DNA of 64,000 nt from Buttiauxella izardii (GCF_003601925.1 NZ_QZWH01000007.1:1-64000); one strand, 5' to 3'. Positions 1 to 8,020 are shown, counted from the stretch's first letter. Notes: a model not told the origin generated them from the sequence alone. A program made the numbers and translations.

Positions 1-30
1 CTCACCCTAACCCTCTCCCCCGGGAGAGGG
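1..30. repeat. Palindromic intergenic repeat, truncated copy at window edge
   Basis: The first 30 bases hold the arm CTCACCCTAACCCTCTCCC followed by its inverse GGGAGAGGG. The same arm recurs at 4746-4884, 12425-12544 and 30838-30956. The left flank is outside the window, so the copy may be partial. In E. coli the gene upstream of yacL is acnB, so this probably lies just 3' of that gene. Confidence 0.7.
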
Positions 31-154
31 AATTTCTTTCCTTTTATTTCCAATCCCTCTCCTCATCACGCTGTTTTTCGCCGACTTTGCTGCGATACTT
101 ACTCTATACGCTAAGGGGTACTGCATTTCCCCGGGCAAGGTAGAGGAAAACACC

Positions 155-517
155 ATGGAATATGAATTTTTGCGCGATGTCACCGGGCGGGTGATGGTGC
201 GCATGTCGATGGGCCACGAAGTCGTGGGGCATTGGTTTAACGAAGAAGTAAAAGATAATCTCGGCCTGCTTGATGAAGTCGAAGAAGCGGTAAATTCAGT
301 GAAAGGTAGCGAGCGCCAGTGGCAACGCACCGGACATGAATACACCCTATGGCTCGACGGTGAAGAAGTGATGATCCGCGCCAATCAGCTGGAAATGTCA
401 GGTGATGAAATGGAAGAAGGGATGAACTACTACGATGAAGAGAGTTTGTCTTTTTGCGGCGTCGAAGATTTTATGCTGGTGATCGCGGCCTACCGCGAAT
501 TCTTGAGTCAAAGATAA
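155..517 (+). CDS. yacL: YacL family protein (UPF0231)
   Basis: This 120-residue protein closely matches E. coli YacL in length and sequence, beginning MEYEFLRDV. It is small, acidic and without a signal peptide or membrane segment, so it should be cytoplasmic. Its molecular function is not established. The ATG is preceded by a purine-rich GTAGAGGAAAA stretch that can serve as ribosome binding site. In E. coli it follows acnB, and the next genes on the opposite strand are speE-speD; here the next genes, also on the opposite strand, are an unrelated FKBP-lipoprotein pair. The identification is firm, the function unknown. Confidence 0.93.
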   Translation: MEYEFLRDVTGRVMVRMSMGHEVVGHWFNEEVKDNLGLLDEVEEAVNSVKGSERQWQRTGHEYTLWLDGEEVMIRANQLEMSGDEMEEGMNYYDEESLSFCGVEDFMLVIAAYREFLSQR

Positions 518-541
518 AAAAAACAGGCCCTTGCGGGCCTG
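516..541 (-). terminator. Rho-independent terminator of the FKBP-like gene
   Basis: Read on the minus strand, the stem CAGGCC / GGCCTG (524-541) is followed by a run of eight T. It lies 15 bases beyond the stop codon of the FKBP-like gene. On the plus strand the hairpin has no T tract, so it would terminate yacL only weakly. Confidence 0.8.
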
Positions 542-555
542 AAAGCTGAAAGGCA

Positions 556-1863
556 TTACTTGCTTTTTTTAATCACATCAACAACACGGACACTGTAAGT
601 CATTGTCGCACCAGGCGGGATCTTAGGCGGTAATCCTTTACTGCCGTAAGCCAGATCTGGCGGAACAACAACGGTAATACTGCCATGGTTGCCCAGACGC
701 TTGAGCGGGCCGCTGAAAATTGGCGGGTAAGCGCTTAATGGCTGTGACCACACTTTGCCAGCCGCTTCCATATCGCTGATGACAGTGCCATCCGGCAGCG
801 TCTCTTTCATGACCACAACCACGGTATCTTCCGGGCCAATCGCATCCTGGCCGGCGTAATCAATGCGGCTGTAGACCCCATCTTTGAACTCAGTGCCTTT
901 CTGTTTGGCAAATTTCTGCTGGTAAGCTTTCCCTTCTTTAATCGCCTGACTCTCTGCTTTCGACAGGTTTTCCAACAAAGCCTGGGAAGCGGCATTCAGT
1001 GATTTATTTCGTGTGTTTTCATCAAGGGCCAGCGTGCCTTTAAACACATCGTTGATGCCCAGCATCACCGCATCGTGATCGACTTTTACGCCCTGGGATT
1101 CACGCGTGTTCAGTTCCTGCAAAACATCATTCCCCAGCGACACGCCGATGGAATAAGCCTGCTGTTGCGGAACAAGTTTCAAATCCACCACGGACGCTTT
1201 TTTAGCCGCTTCATCTTTAAACTGAGTGAAATCGGTGGTGAGTTTTGCCAGCTCGGTTTCTTTCGCTTTTACGGCCTGACTTTCTTGATTCAACTGCTCT
1301 TGCAGTGCGCTGATTTGCGTTGCATGCGCTTGATCACTGTCATTAAGTTTTTGAGTCAGGCTTTCAAGCAGAGCCGCTTTTTCTTTGAGCTGCGACTCCA
1401 GCGATGCTGACTGCTTTTGTACATCAGCAAGGCCGGTATTTTGTTGCTTCTGGGCATCAAGCTGCGCTTGTAACGTCTTAATCTGCGCCGTTAGCTCCGC
1501 TTCTTTTTGCGCATTCGTTTCTTCTTGCTCATTCATTGCCGCAAGTTGCGTCTGGAGCTGGCGAATGGTGGCATCTTTCTGCGTTAGCCAACCCTGCTGC
1601 TCAGAGAGTTTGGCATCAGGCGCGTTTTTCTTGTCGCTTGCCGTGACCCGTTTTTGACTCTTAGAAGAGTTCCTCACCGATCCCGTGGAGGCTTTATCCT
1701 GTGCCTGTTGTGCATAATTAAGAATGGCAGGAACAGAATTATCGAAATTAGAACTCGTCGTGATAGCGACTAAAGGATCTTCTTCAGCATTCGCCATCTG
1801 ACCTAAACCCAACAGGCAAGTTATCGCCAATGGAAATTGCAATATTAATGAGTGACGTTTCAT
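556..1863 (-). CDS. Exported coiled-coil protein with C-terminal FKBP-like domain
   Basis: The 435-residue product starts with a signal peptide (residues 1-26, cleavage after ANA). Residues about 85-222 are a Gln/Ala/Glu/Leu-rich coiled coil. Residues about 230-325 resemble the N-terminal dimerisation domain of Mip/FkpA-type FKBPs (SIGVSLGNDV), and about 340-432 resemble the FKBP catalytic domain, ending near DLAYG and IPPGATMTYSV. By eye alignment with FkpA only Tyr406 of the pocket is kept: the usual Tyr, Phe-Asp, Val-Ile and Trp positions read Met352, Ile362-Ser363, Tyr379-Pro380 and Phe383. It is probably a periplasmic chaperone or scaffold rather than an efficient prolyl isomerase; this is inference. 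Its ATG overlaps the stop of the upstream lipoprotein gene (ATGA), so the two are likely translationally coupled. I know no E. coli counterpart at this locus. Confidence 0.8.
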   Translation of the reverse strand: MKRHSLILQFPLAITCLLGLGQMANAEEDPLVAITTSSNFDNSVPAILNYAQQAQDKASTGSVRNSSKSQKRVTASDKKNAPDAKLSEQQGWLTQKDATIRQLQTQLAAMNEQEETNAQKEAELTAQIKTLQAQLDAQKQQNTGLADVQKQSASLESQLKEKAALLESLTQKLNDSDQAHATQISALQEQLNQESQAVKAKETELAKLTTDFTQFKDEAAKKASVVDLKLVPQQQAYSIGVSLGNDVLQELNTRESQGVKVDHDAVMLGINDVFKGTLALDENTRNKSLNAASQALLENLSKAESQAIKEGKAYQQKFAKQKGTEFKDGVYSRIDYAGQDAIGPEDTVVVVMKETLPDGTVISDMEAAGKVWSQPLSAYPPIFSGPLKRLGNHGSITVVVPPDLAYGSKGLPPKIPPGATMTYSVRVVDVIKKSK

Positions 1864-2309
1864 CGAATAGAGTTCTCACCACGAACAACCAGACTATCCA
1901 TTAACTCTTTATCAATATCAGCGCACAGCTTAATACTCTTAAAGTGATACATAGAGTCAATTGCCTGGCGAGTGGTGTCACCGACTTGCCCACGAACGCT
2001 ATTATATTGAGAGGCTGCATTAACCAGAGCGTTAAAATCACTATTCAATTTACGAGCACGTGAAGGATTCACTTTTTGTAATGATTCAAGCGCTTGACGG
2101 CAAAAGGTAATTTGTTCTTGTTGTGATGTTTTAACGGTATTTTGAGTGGTGCTTTCTAAGTTCGGCACCGGCTGAATCGGCTGCACGATTGTCGCTTTCT
2201 CAATAGGTTTGGCTTGCTGCGAGGACATTACGCTACAGCCGCTTGTCAACATGATCACAATAGTGGCAATTGCCGGGTAAAAACCGTGGATTGCTTTTTT
2301 AATTTTCAT
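1860..2309 (-). CDS. Putative lipoprotein of unknown function, coupled to the FKBP-like gene
   Basis: I do not recognise this protein. From the ATG at 2309 it has 149 residues: a basic start (MKIKKAIHG), a hydrophobic stretch and a lipobox-like TSGC with the lipidated Cys at residue 25. A Pro/Gln/Thr-rich linker follows, then a polar helical region containing two Cys residues. It should be an envelope lipoprotein. The open frame extends to 2456, but the extra residues lack signal-peptide character. A GTG two codons upstream (2315) has an AAGGA at better spacing (9 bases) and is an equally good start. The stop overlaps the start of the FKBP-like gene, so the products may act together. Confidence 0.65.
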   Translation of the reverse strand: MKIKKAIHGFYPAIATIVIMLTSGCSVMSSQQAKPIEKATIVQPIQPVPNLESTTQNTVKTSQQEQITFCRQALESLQKVNPSRARKLNSDFNALVNAASQYNSVRGQVGDTTRQAIDSMYHFKSIKLCADIDKELMDSLVVRGENSIR

Positions 2310-2499
2310 GGTCACGTATATCCATCCTTTGGTTTTATTTAAAAACTTATGCTGATTTCCATAGCAATAAACAAACTCTGGCGATGAGCTAAAGTAGAAT
2401 GTTCTTTCTGATAAAAATAAATAACCTGGCGGTGAGTGTTGAAACTCTTCACTCAATTAATAAATAAAATGCACTCTATGATGTTTGCAATTTTAATTA

Positions 2500-2515
2500 G
2501 TTAATCTTGATTAAC
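2500..2515. promoter_or_regulatory. Perfect palindrome, candidate operator
   Basis: GTTAATC-TT-GATTAAC has perfect 7-base arms. It lies about 190 bases upstream of the lipoprotein start on the only plausible promoter side. No T tract follows, so it is more likely a protein binding site than a terminator. The regulator is unknown. Confidence 0.35.
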
Positions 2516-2603
2516 CGTTTGTCTGTATAAGAATAACTATTTTTTATTTTTACGCAATTAGCCGACGAATTTTTAGGAAATTGTTATATATGGGAGGGTT
2601 AAA

Positions 2604-2634
2604 ACAGCAAAAATAGCCGCTTAATAGCGGCTAT
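2604..2634 (-). terminator. Rho-independent terminator of yacC
   Basis: The stem ATAGCCGCT / AGCGGCTAT with a TAAT loop (2613-2634) is followed on the minus strand by TTTT and a further T-rich stretch. It lies 30 bases past the yacC stop. Confidence 0.8.
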
Positions 2635-2663
2635 AACTTCCAGAAGCGTTTTAAAAAGACGGG

Positions 2664-3011
2664 TTACTTCACGTAGGCAAGTAAGCTTAACGAGTCCCGG
2701 GCAAGGGATTTACATTTGTTCGCGGTAGGAATGGCGATACCACTTAAATCACGATAACTGTCTTCACCGAGCGCCTTCATATTGAAGGTGTCGTAATTGC
2801 TCAAATCCCACTGGTTTTGCTGGGCAAAAAAGACCAGTGCGCGGCGAATTTGTCCATTAGGCAGGTTTTGGTAGCCACAATCATTTTTCAGGAACACAAA
2901 AACCGCAGTAAGATCGGCCATATCTTCTGCTTCAGATTCGCTAAGTGCCTGACTGCTGGTGGAAAAAACCATCAACAAACCCAGCATTAATGCCCTAACT
3001 CCCATCTTCAT
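2664..3011 (-). CDS. yacC: YacC, PulS/OutS-family small exported protein
   Basis: This 115-residue protein is nearly identical to E. coli YacC across the mature part (ALSESEAEDMADL onward). It has an N-terminal signal peptide ending near SSQA and two Cys that could form a disulfide. YacC belongs to the family of type II secretion pilotins (PulS/OutS), but no gsp genes are visible here and its role is not established. The ATG at 3011 gives exactly the E. coli length; an in-frame GTG at 3023 would add four residues. The mature protein lacks an N-terminal Cys, so it is soluble rather than a lipoprotein. It is divergent from cueO, with about 155 bases between them. Confidence 0.9.
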   Translation of the reverse strand: MKMGVRALMLGLLMVFSTSSQALSESEAEDMADLTAVFVFLKNDCGYQNLPNGQIRRALVFFAQQNQWDLSNYDTFNMKALGEDSYRDLSGIAIPTANKCKSLARDSLSLLAYVK

Positions 3012-3103
3012 CACATCTACCACTTTTTATCAGATACGAAACGTTAACACAGTTAAATATGGCACGACGAGATTTATTATCTGCCCTGTAACCCGTATAA
3101 AAC

Positions 3104-3134
3104 TTGACCTTCCCCTAAGGGTAAAGTTTATGCT
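3104..3134 (+). promoter_or_regulatory. Probable CueR-controlled cueO promoter
   Basis: A -35 TTGACC (3104-3109) and a -10 TATGCT (3129-3134) are separated by 19 bases, the overlong spacing typical of MerR-family promoters. Between them lies an imperfect dyad, ACCTTCCCC and GGGTAAAGT. The sequence strongly resembles the copper-responsive CueR site of E. coli copA and cueO. CueR control is inferred from this match; cueR is not in the window. Confidence 0.8.
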
Positions 3135-3167
3135 CACTCTCACGCCTGCTAATGAAAGGAACTGAAT

Positions 3168-4739
3168 ATGCATCGCCGTGATTTTCTGAAATATTCTGCT
3201 GCTATTGGCGCGTTTAGCGCGCTGCCGCTCTGGAGTAAAGCGGCATTGGCTGCCGACAGACCCGCATTACCGATCCCCGGAATTCTCGCCCCTGATGCAA
3301 AGAATAGCATCCGATTAGCCGTGCAAGCGGGCAAAAGCACTTTTAATGGCAAAACCGCTACCACCTGGGGCTATAACGGCAATTTGCTCGGTCCTGCTTT
3401 GCAACTGACGCAGGGCGAAGAGGTCACCGTTGAAATTAATAACCATCTGGCCGAAGAAACGACGGTGCATTGGCACGGATTAGAAGTCCCCGGCGATGTC
3501 GATGGCGGCCCGCAAGGCGTGATTGCCGCTGGTGGCAAGCGCACAGTGAAATTTACCCCACAGCAACGCGCCGCAACCTGTTGGTTCCACCCGCATCAGC
3601 ATGGCAAAACAGGCCATCAAGTCGCAATGGGGCTGGCGGGCCTGGTATTGATTGACGATCCCGAAAGCCGCGCGCTGCGCTTGCCGAAACAGTGGGGCAT
3701 TGACGATGTGCCGCTGATTATTCAGGACAAACGTTTTGCTGCTGATGGCCAAATTGATTACCAATTAGATGTGATGAGCGCCGCTGTCGGCTGGTTTGGC
3801 GACACGTTGTTGTGCAATGGCGCGGTGTATCCGCAACATGCCAACCCGCGCGGCTGGCTGCGTTTACGCCTGCTCAACGGTTGTAACGCCCGTTCTCTGA
3901 ATATCGCCGCCAGCGACAATCGCCCGCTGTATGTGATTGCCAGCGACGGTGGTTTACTGGCGGAGCCGGTAAAAGTGACCGAACTGTCGATGCTAATGGG
4001 CGAGCGTTTCGAAGTGCTGGTAGATACTCGCGACGGTAAAGCGTTTGATATCGTCACGCTGCCGGTTAAGCAAATGGGCATGACGGTTGCGCCTTTCGAC
4101 AAACCGCAGCCTGTGGTGCGCATTCAGCCGCTGATTATTGCCGCGTCTGGCGAGATGCCTGACAAACTGGCTAACGTTCCTGCGCTACCAAATATCGACG
4201 GCGTGACCGAACGTTGGTTGCAGTTGATGATGGACCCGATGCTGGACATGATGGGTATGCAGGCGCTGATGGACAAATATGGCCAGCAGGCGATGGCGGG
4301 CATGAGCATGGTCGGGCATGGTGGCATGATGGACAATATGGATCATGGAAAAATGACCCATGGCGGCATGAATCACGGTAAGCAGGGATTCAATTTCCAT
4401 GATGCCAACAAAATTAACGGCAAAGCCTTTGATATGAACACGCCAGCCTTTGCTGTTGAGAAAGGCAAATACGAGAAATGGACGATTTCCGGCGAAGGCG
4501 ACATGATGCTGCACCCTTTCCATATTCACGGTACGCAATTCCGCATACTCAGCGAAAATGGTAAGCCGGTTGAAACTCATCGTCAGGGTTGGAAAGATAC
4601 GGTTCGTGTGGAAGGAGGGCGCAGCGAAGTGTTAGTGCGTTTTGACCACGCGGCTTCTAAAGACCAGGCCTATATGGCGCATTGCCATCTTTTAGAACAT
4701 GAAGACACCGGCATGATGCTTGGGTTTACGGTGGCGTAA
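3168..4739 (+). CDS. cueO: Multicopper oxidase CueO
   Basis: CueO oxidises Cu(I) in the periplasm and protects against copper toxicity. The 523-residue protein has a twin-arginine signal (RRDFLK at residues 3-8), so it is exported folded by Tat. Copper ligand motifs are complete: HWH (101-103), HPHQH (141-145), HPFHIH (449-454) and HCHLLEH (505-511). Type 1 ligands Cys506, His511 and Met516 keep the E. coli spacing. A Met/His-rich insert (about 354-405), which in E. coli CueO binds substrate copper and covers the active site, is present. The ATG has GAAAGGA upstream. A CueR-type promoter precedes the gene and a palindromic repeat block follows. Confidence 0.97.
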   Translation: MHRRDFLKYSAAIGAFSALPLWSKAALAADRPALPIPGILAPDAKNSIRLAVQAGKSTFNGKTATTWGYNGNLLGPALQLTQGEEVTVEINNHLAEETTVHWHGLEVPGDVDGGPQGVIAAGGKRTVKFTPQQRAATCWFHPHQHGKTGHQVAMGLAGLVLIDDPESRALRLPKQWGIDDVPLIIQDKRFAADGQIDYQLDVMSAAVGWFGDTLLCNGAVYPQHANPRGWLRLRLLNGCNARSLNIAASDNRPLYVIASDGGLLAEPVKVTELSMLMGERFEVLVDTRDGKAFDIVTLPVKQMGMTVAPFDKPQPVVRIQPLIIAASGEMPDKLANVPALPNIDGVTERWLQLMMDPMLDMMGMQALMDKYGQQAMAGMSMVGHGGMMDNMDHGKMTHGGMNHGKQGFNFHDANKINGKAFDMNTPAFAVEKGKYEKWTISGEGDMMLHPFHIHGTQFRILSENGKPVETHRQGWKDTVRVEGGRSEVLVRFDHAASKDQAYMAHCHLLEHEDTGMMLGFTVA

Positions 4740-4745
4740 AGATTA

Positions 4746-4884
4746 CGCCCTCATCCCGGCCTTCTCCCCCAGGAGAAGGAGAAACCAATTCCTCTCTCTC
4801 AGGAGAAGGAGAAACCCATTCCTCTCTCCCAGGAGAAGGAGAAACCAATTCCCTCTCCTGGGGGAGAGGGTTAGGGTGAGGGCG
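4746..4884. repeat. Palindromic repeat block with tandem units, between cueO and gcd
   Basis: The block is bounded by CGCCCTCATCCC and its inverse GGGTGAGGGCG. Inside are three near-identical units of about 31 bases, each holding CAGGAGAAGGAGAAAC, and then a different right arm. It occupies the whole gap between the 3' ends of cueO and gcd and can fold into several hairpins, so it may also end transcription from both sides. Related copies are at 1-30, 12425-12544 and 30838-30956. Confidence 0.85.
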
Positions 4885-4896
4885 TAACCTGCTAAA

Positions 4897-7272
4897 TTAC
4901 TTCGCGTCCGGCAAAGCGTAAGCCACAATATAGTCGCCCATCTTGGTTCCGAAGGAGCCGTGGCCACCCGCAGAAATTACGACATATTGTTTGCCATTCA
5001 CTTCATAAGTCATCGGCGTTGCCTGTCCACCGGCTGGCAGACGCGCTTCCCACAACTTGTCACCGTTGCTCATGTTATACGCGCGCAGGTAGTTATCTGC
5101 GGTTGCGCCAATAAACAATACGTTCCCGGCGGTAGAAATTGGGCCACCCAGCATCGGCATCCCCATTTTAAACGGCAGAGGGAGCGGTGAGCTGTCGCGC
5201 ACAGTACCGATACGTTTCTTCCACACCACTTCGTTGGTTTTCAAATCCAACGCAGAAATGTAGCCCCACGCCGGTTGCTTACACGGCAAACCAAACGGAG
5301 AGAGGAACGGATTCAGCGTCACGCCATACGGCACGCCGTACTGTGGCTGAATACCGGTTTCAGTACCGGAACCTTTGGCATCTTTCGGTGGCTCCATCGG
5401 GTTGCCTGGACCGCGTGGCATCAGCTTAGAAACAAACGGCAGCGCCATTGGGTTAGCAATCGCGACCTGACGGTTTGGATCAACCGAAATCCCACCCCAC
5501 TCGAACATCCCCAGGTTACCCGGGAACACCAGCGTGCCTTGCTCAGATGGCGGAGTGAAAATGCCTTCATAGCGCAGCTTGTGGAAGATAATGCGGCAGA
5601 CCATCTGGTCGTACAGCGTTGCACCCCACATATCCGCGCCGCTCAGATCTTTCTTCGGACGGAAACTTAAATCCGAGAACGGCTGAGTTGGCGTCACGTA
5701 ATCGCCTTTCGCCGCACCTTGTGGCACTGGTTTTTCAGGCGCTGGAACTACCAGTTTGCCATCGCGACGGTCGAGCACAAAGATGTTGCCGGTTTTCGCT
5801 GGCGCGTAGATCACCGGAACGGTTTCGCCTTTAACGGTAATATCCGCAAGCGTCGGCTGCGACGGCATGTCCATATCCCACAGGTCGTGGTGAACCGTTT
5901 GATATGACCAGGCCAGTTTCCCGGTGGTTGCGTTCAGCGCCACAATGCTGCTGGCGAAACGCTCCTGTTCCGGCGTGCGGTTGCCGCCCCAAATATCTGG
6001 CGTGGTCACGCCCATCGGCAGGTACACCAAATCAAGCTTCGCGTCATAGGCGGCAGGCGCCCATGAGTTTGGCGAGTTAATGGTGAAGTGATGTTCATCG
6101 CCAGGAACCGCGTTAGGGTCTTTCGCACCTGGATCGAACGCCCACAGCAGTTTGCCGCTGTTGACATCAAACCCACGGATCACGCCAGACGGCTCGCGAG
6201 TGGAGTAGTTATCCGTCACCGCACCGGCAATCACGATCACTTTATCAGTGATGATCGGCGGCGAAGTCGGCTCATACATGCCAGGCGTGGTGACTGGCAT
6301 ATTGGTTTGCAGATTCAGAATGCCTTTGTTAGCAAAGCTTTCGCACAGCTTGCCGTTGTCGGCATTAATCGCAAACAGACGGCCATCATTCACCGGAAGA
6401 AGAATGCGGCGCGGGCAGTCTGAAACCACGTCCGGGCTTGCGTTATCCGCCGTTGCTTCGTGGTAAGAAACACCACGGCAGGTCACGTGCTGGAACGAAG
6501 GATTGGTATCCAGACGCGGATCGAATTTCCACTTCTGCTTGCCGGTTGCCGCATCCAGCGCAAACAATTGCTGGTGCGCGGTACACAGGTAAAGCGTGTC
6601 GCGGATTTTAATCGGTGTAACTTCGTTGGTGATTTCACCCGGATCGGTTGGGCGCTTCACATCACCGGTCTGGAACGTCCACGCTTCTTTAAGCTCACCG
6701 ACGTTTTTATCGGTGATCTGCTTTAAAGGAGAGTAGCGCTGGCCTTCTTGATTGCGGCCATACGCAGGCCAGTCGGCATCAGGAATCGTCGAGCTGACTG
6801 CCGCTGGAGTTTGTGCATCGGCACTCAGCGTGCCATTGATCTCTTGCGGGTCGTTAAAGACCGCCCAGATCAACCCAATCACGGTAATCACCAGAACCGC
6901 ACCCAATGCAGGAGCGGCACCCGCCGATGGACGGATCAAGTGACGATAAACAAACGGCAGCAGCAGCCACACGCCGAAGAAGAACAGAACGTCTAAGCGC
7001 GGCGTTAATGCCCAGAAATCGAAACCGACTTCCCACACGGACCACGCCACGGTGCAAAGCAATAATGCGGCGTAAACCCAAAGTGCCAATGCTTTACGTT
7101 GCCAAAGTAACACTGCGGTGATGAGCATCACCACGCCTGCAATTGGGTAGTACCAGGACCCACCAATTGCCACTAACCATATCCCGCCAATTAATAAATA
7201 CAGCCCGGTCAGTACCGCAAACAGGGCTGTTAAGGTTGCGATGACTCGCGAACCTGAGTTATTTGTTTTCAC
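4897..7272 (-). CDS. gcd: Membrane-bound quinoprotein glucose dehydrogenase
   Basis: Gcd oxidises D-glucose to gluconolactone at the periplasmic face using PQQ and passes electrons to ubiquinone. The first 140 residues hold about five membrane helices; the rest is an eight-bladed PQQ propeller. Asp466 (in HHDLWDMD) and Lys493 (in PAKTG), catalytic in E. coli Gcd, keep the same numbers if translation begins at the GTG at 7272 (791 residues, E. coli 796). The longer frame to 7323 adds residues without family match; the GTG has AAGAG ten bases upstream. No PQQ synthesis genes are in the window. The gene is divergent from hpt, with a consensus CRP site between. Confidence 0.95.
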   Translation of the reverse strand: MKTNNSGSRVIATLTALFAVLTGLYLLIGGIWLVAIGGSWYYPIAGVVMLITAVLLWQRKALALWVYAALLLCTVAWSVWEVGFDFWALTPRLDVLFFFGVWLLLPFVYRHLIRPSAGAAPALGAVLVITVIGLIWAVFNDPQEINGTLSADAQTPAAVSSTIPDADWPAYGRNQEGQRYSPLKQITDKNVGELKEAWTFQTGDVKRPTDPGEITNEVTPIKIRDTLYLCTAHQQLFALDAATGKQKWKFDPRLDTNPSFQHVTCRGVSYHEATADNASPDVVSDCPRRILLPVNDGRLFAINADNGKLCESFANKGILNLQTNMPVTTPGMYEPTSPPIITDKVIVIAGAVTDNYSTREPSGVIRGFDVNSGKLLWAFDPGAKDPNAVPGDEHHFTINSPNSWAPAAYDAKLDLVYLPMGVTTPDIWGGNRTPEQERFASSIVALNATTGKLAWSYQTVHHDLWDMDMPSQPTLADITVKGETVPVIYAPAKTGNIFVLDRRDGKLVVPAPEKPVPQGAAKGDYVTPTQPFSDLSFRPKKDLSGADMWGATLYDQMVCRIIFHKLRYEGIFTPPSEQGTLVFPGNLGMFEWGGISVDPNRQVAIANPMALPFVSKLMPRGPGNPMEPPKDAKGSGTETGIQPQYGVPYGVTLNPFLSPFGLPCKQPAWGYISALDLKTNEVVWKKRIGTVRDSSPLPLPFKMGMPMLGGPISTAGNVLFIGATADNYLRAYNMSNGDKLWEARLPAGGQATPMTYEVNGKQYVVISAGGHGSFGTKMGDYIVAYALPDAK

Positions 7273-7324
7273 AATTATCACGCTCTTAAAAGTTTGATAG
7301 CAATTCATTATAGTTATTAACAAG

Positions 7325-7340
7325 TGTGATCAAAATCACA
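7325..7340. promoter_or_regulatory. Consensus CRP (cAMP receptor protein) site
   Basis: TGTGA-N6-TCACA matches the CRP core perfectly. It lies in the divergent gcd/hpt region, 53 bases upstream of the gcd GTG. In E. coli gcd is under cAMP-CRP control. The site centre is also about 65 bases upstream of the likely hpt transcription start, so it could act on either gene. Confidence 0.8.
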
Positions 7341-7382
7341 ATATGAGCTTTTTTACTGATAGCGGATGCGAATGTGTTTTGC

Positions 7383-7391
7383 TGTTATACT
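7383..7391 (+). promoter_or_regulatory. Extended -10 promoter of hpt
   Basis: TGTTATACT is a good extended -10 element (TGn plus TATACT). No good -35 hexamer is seen at the expected distance. It lies about 78 bases upstream of the hpt start codon. Confidence 0.5.
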
Positions 7392-7468
7392 GCTGGCCTG
7401 AATATTTTGTGTTGGCCGAAATTTAACCAACATCGAATGATTTATTTTTAAATCATATGGTTATAACT

Positions 7469-8005
7469 ATGAAACATACTGTTGAAGTGATGATCCCCGA
7501 AGCGGAGATCAAAGCCCGTATCGCTGAACTGGGTCGTGAGATCACTGAACATTATCGTGATAGCGGTAGTGATATGGTGCTGGTGGGTCTGCTGCGTGGT
7601 TCATTCATGTTCATGGCGGATTTGTGCCGCGAAGTGCAAGTGCCACACGAAGTCGATTTTATGACCGCATCCAGCTATGGCAGCGGCATGTCTACCACCC
7701 GCGATGTGAAAATCCTGAAAGACCTTGATGAGGATATTCGCGGCAAAGACGTGCTGATCGTCGAAGATATTATCGATTCCGGTAATACCCTGAGCAAAGT
7801 GCGCGAGATCCTGAGCCTGCGTGAGCCGAAGTCACTGGCGATTTGTACGCTGCTGGATAAACCAGAGCGCCGTGAAGTTGACGTGAACGTGGAGTGGGTG
7901 GGTTTCGCCATTCCTGACGAATTCGTTGTAGGTTATGGCATTGATTACGCTCAGCGTTATCGCCATCTGCCTTACGTCGGTAAAGTGGTTCTGCTGGACG
8001 AATAA
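7469..8005 (+). CDS. hpt: Hypoxanthine phosphoribosyltransferase
   Basis: Hpt converts hypoxanthine (and less well guanine) plus PRPP to IMP or GMP in purine salvage in the cytoplasm. The PRPP-binding motif [14 protein letters not shown] lies near residues 95-108, and the protein is nearly identical to E. coli Hpt. Starting at the second ATG (7469) gives the E. coli length of 178 residues and start MKHTVEV; an upstream ATG at 7457 would add four residues. Neither has a clear Shine-Dalgarno sequence. The gene is single and ends at a bidirectional terminator shared with can. Confidence 0.96.
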   Translation: MKHTVEVMIPEAEIKARIAELGREITEHYRDSGSDMVLVGLLRGSFMFMADLCREVQVPHEVDFMTASSYGSGMSTTRDVKILKDLDEDIRGKDVLIVEDIIDSGNTLSKVREILSLREPKSLAICTLLDKPERREVDVNVEWVGFAIPDEFVVGYGIDYAQRYRHLPYVGKVVLLDE

Positions 8006-8020
8006 GTCCGTAGCGTCCAT

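Larger units (their letters stand above)
2310..2663. other. AT-rich gene-free stretch upstream of the lipoprotein gene
   Basis: About 350 bases between the lipoprotein start and the yacC stop carry no convincing gene. The stretch is clearly more AT-rich than its surroundings. It contains the yacC terminator (2604-2634), a perfect palindrome (2500-2515) and presumably the promoter of the lipoprotein-FKBP unit, which I could not place with confidence. No remnant of speD or speE was recognised. Confidence 0.6.

Noticed and set aside
556-2309. The lipoprotein/FKBP pair as a toxin-antitoxin or defence module
   Set aside because: Both products are exported envelope proteins without nuclease, kinase or DNA-binding motifs; nothing in the sequence supports such a role.
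2310-2663. Remnants of speD or speE
   Set aside because: No recognisable SpeD or SpeE peptide was seen in any frame of this AT-rich stretch.
2664-3011. YacC as part of a type II secretion system
   Set aside because: It is a PulS/OutS-family protein, but no other secretion genes are nearby and it lacks a lipid-anchor cysteine.
4746-4884. Possible CRISPR array because of regularly spaced repeats of about 31 bases
   Set aside because: There are no unique spacers; the units are nearly identical throughout and are bounded by inverted arms, so it is a palindromic tandem repeat.
7273-7323. Upstream start of gcd at 7323
   Set aside because: The additional 17 residues have no family match; the GTG at 7272 restores E. 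coli residue numbering at the active site.
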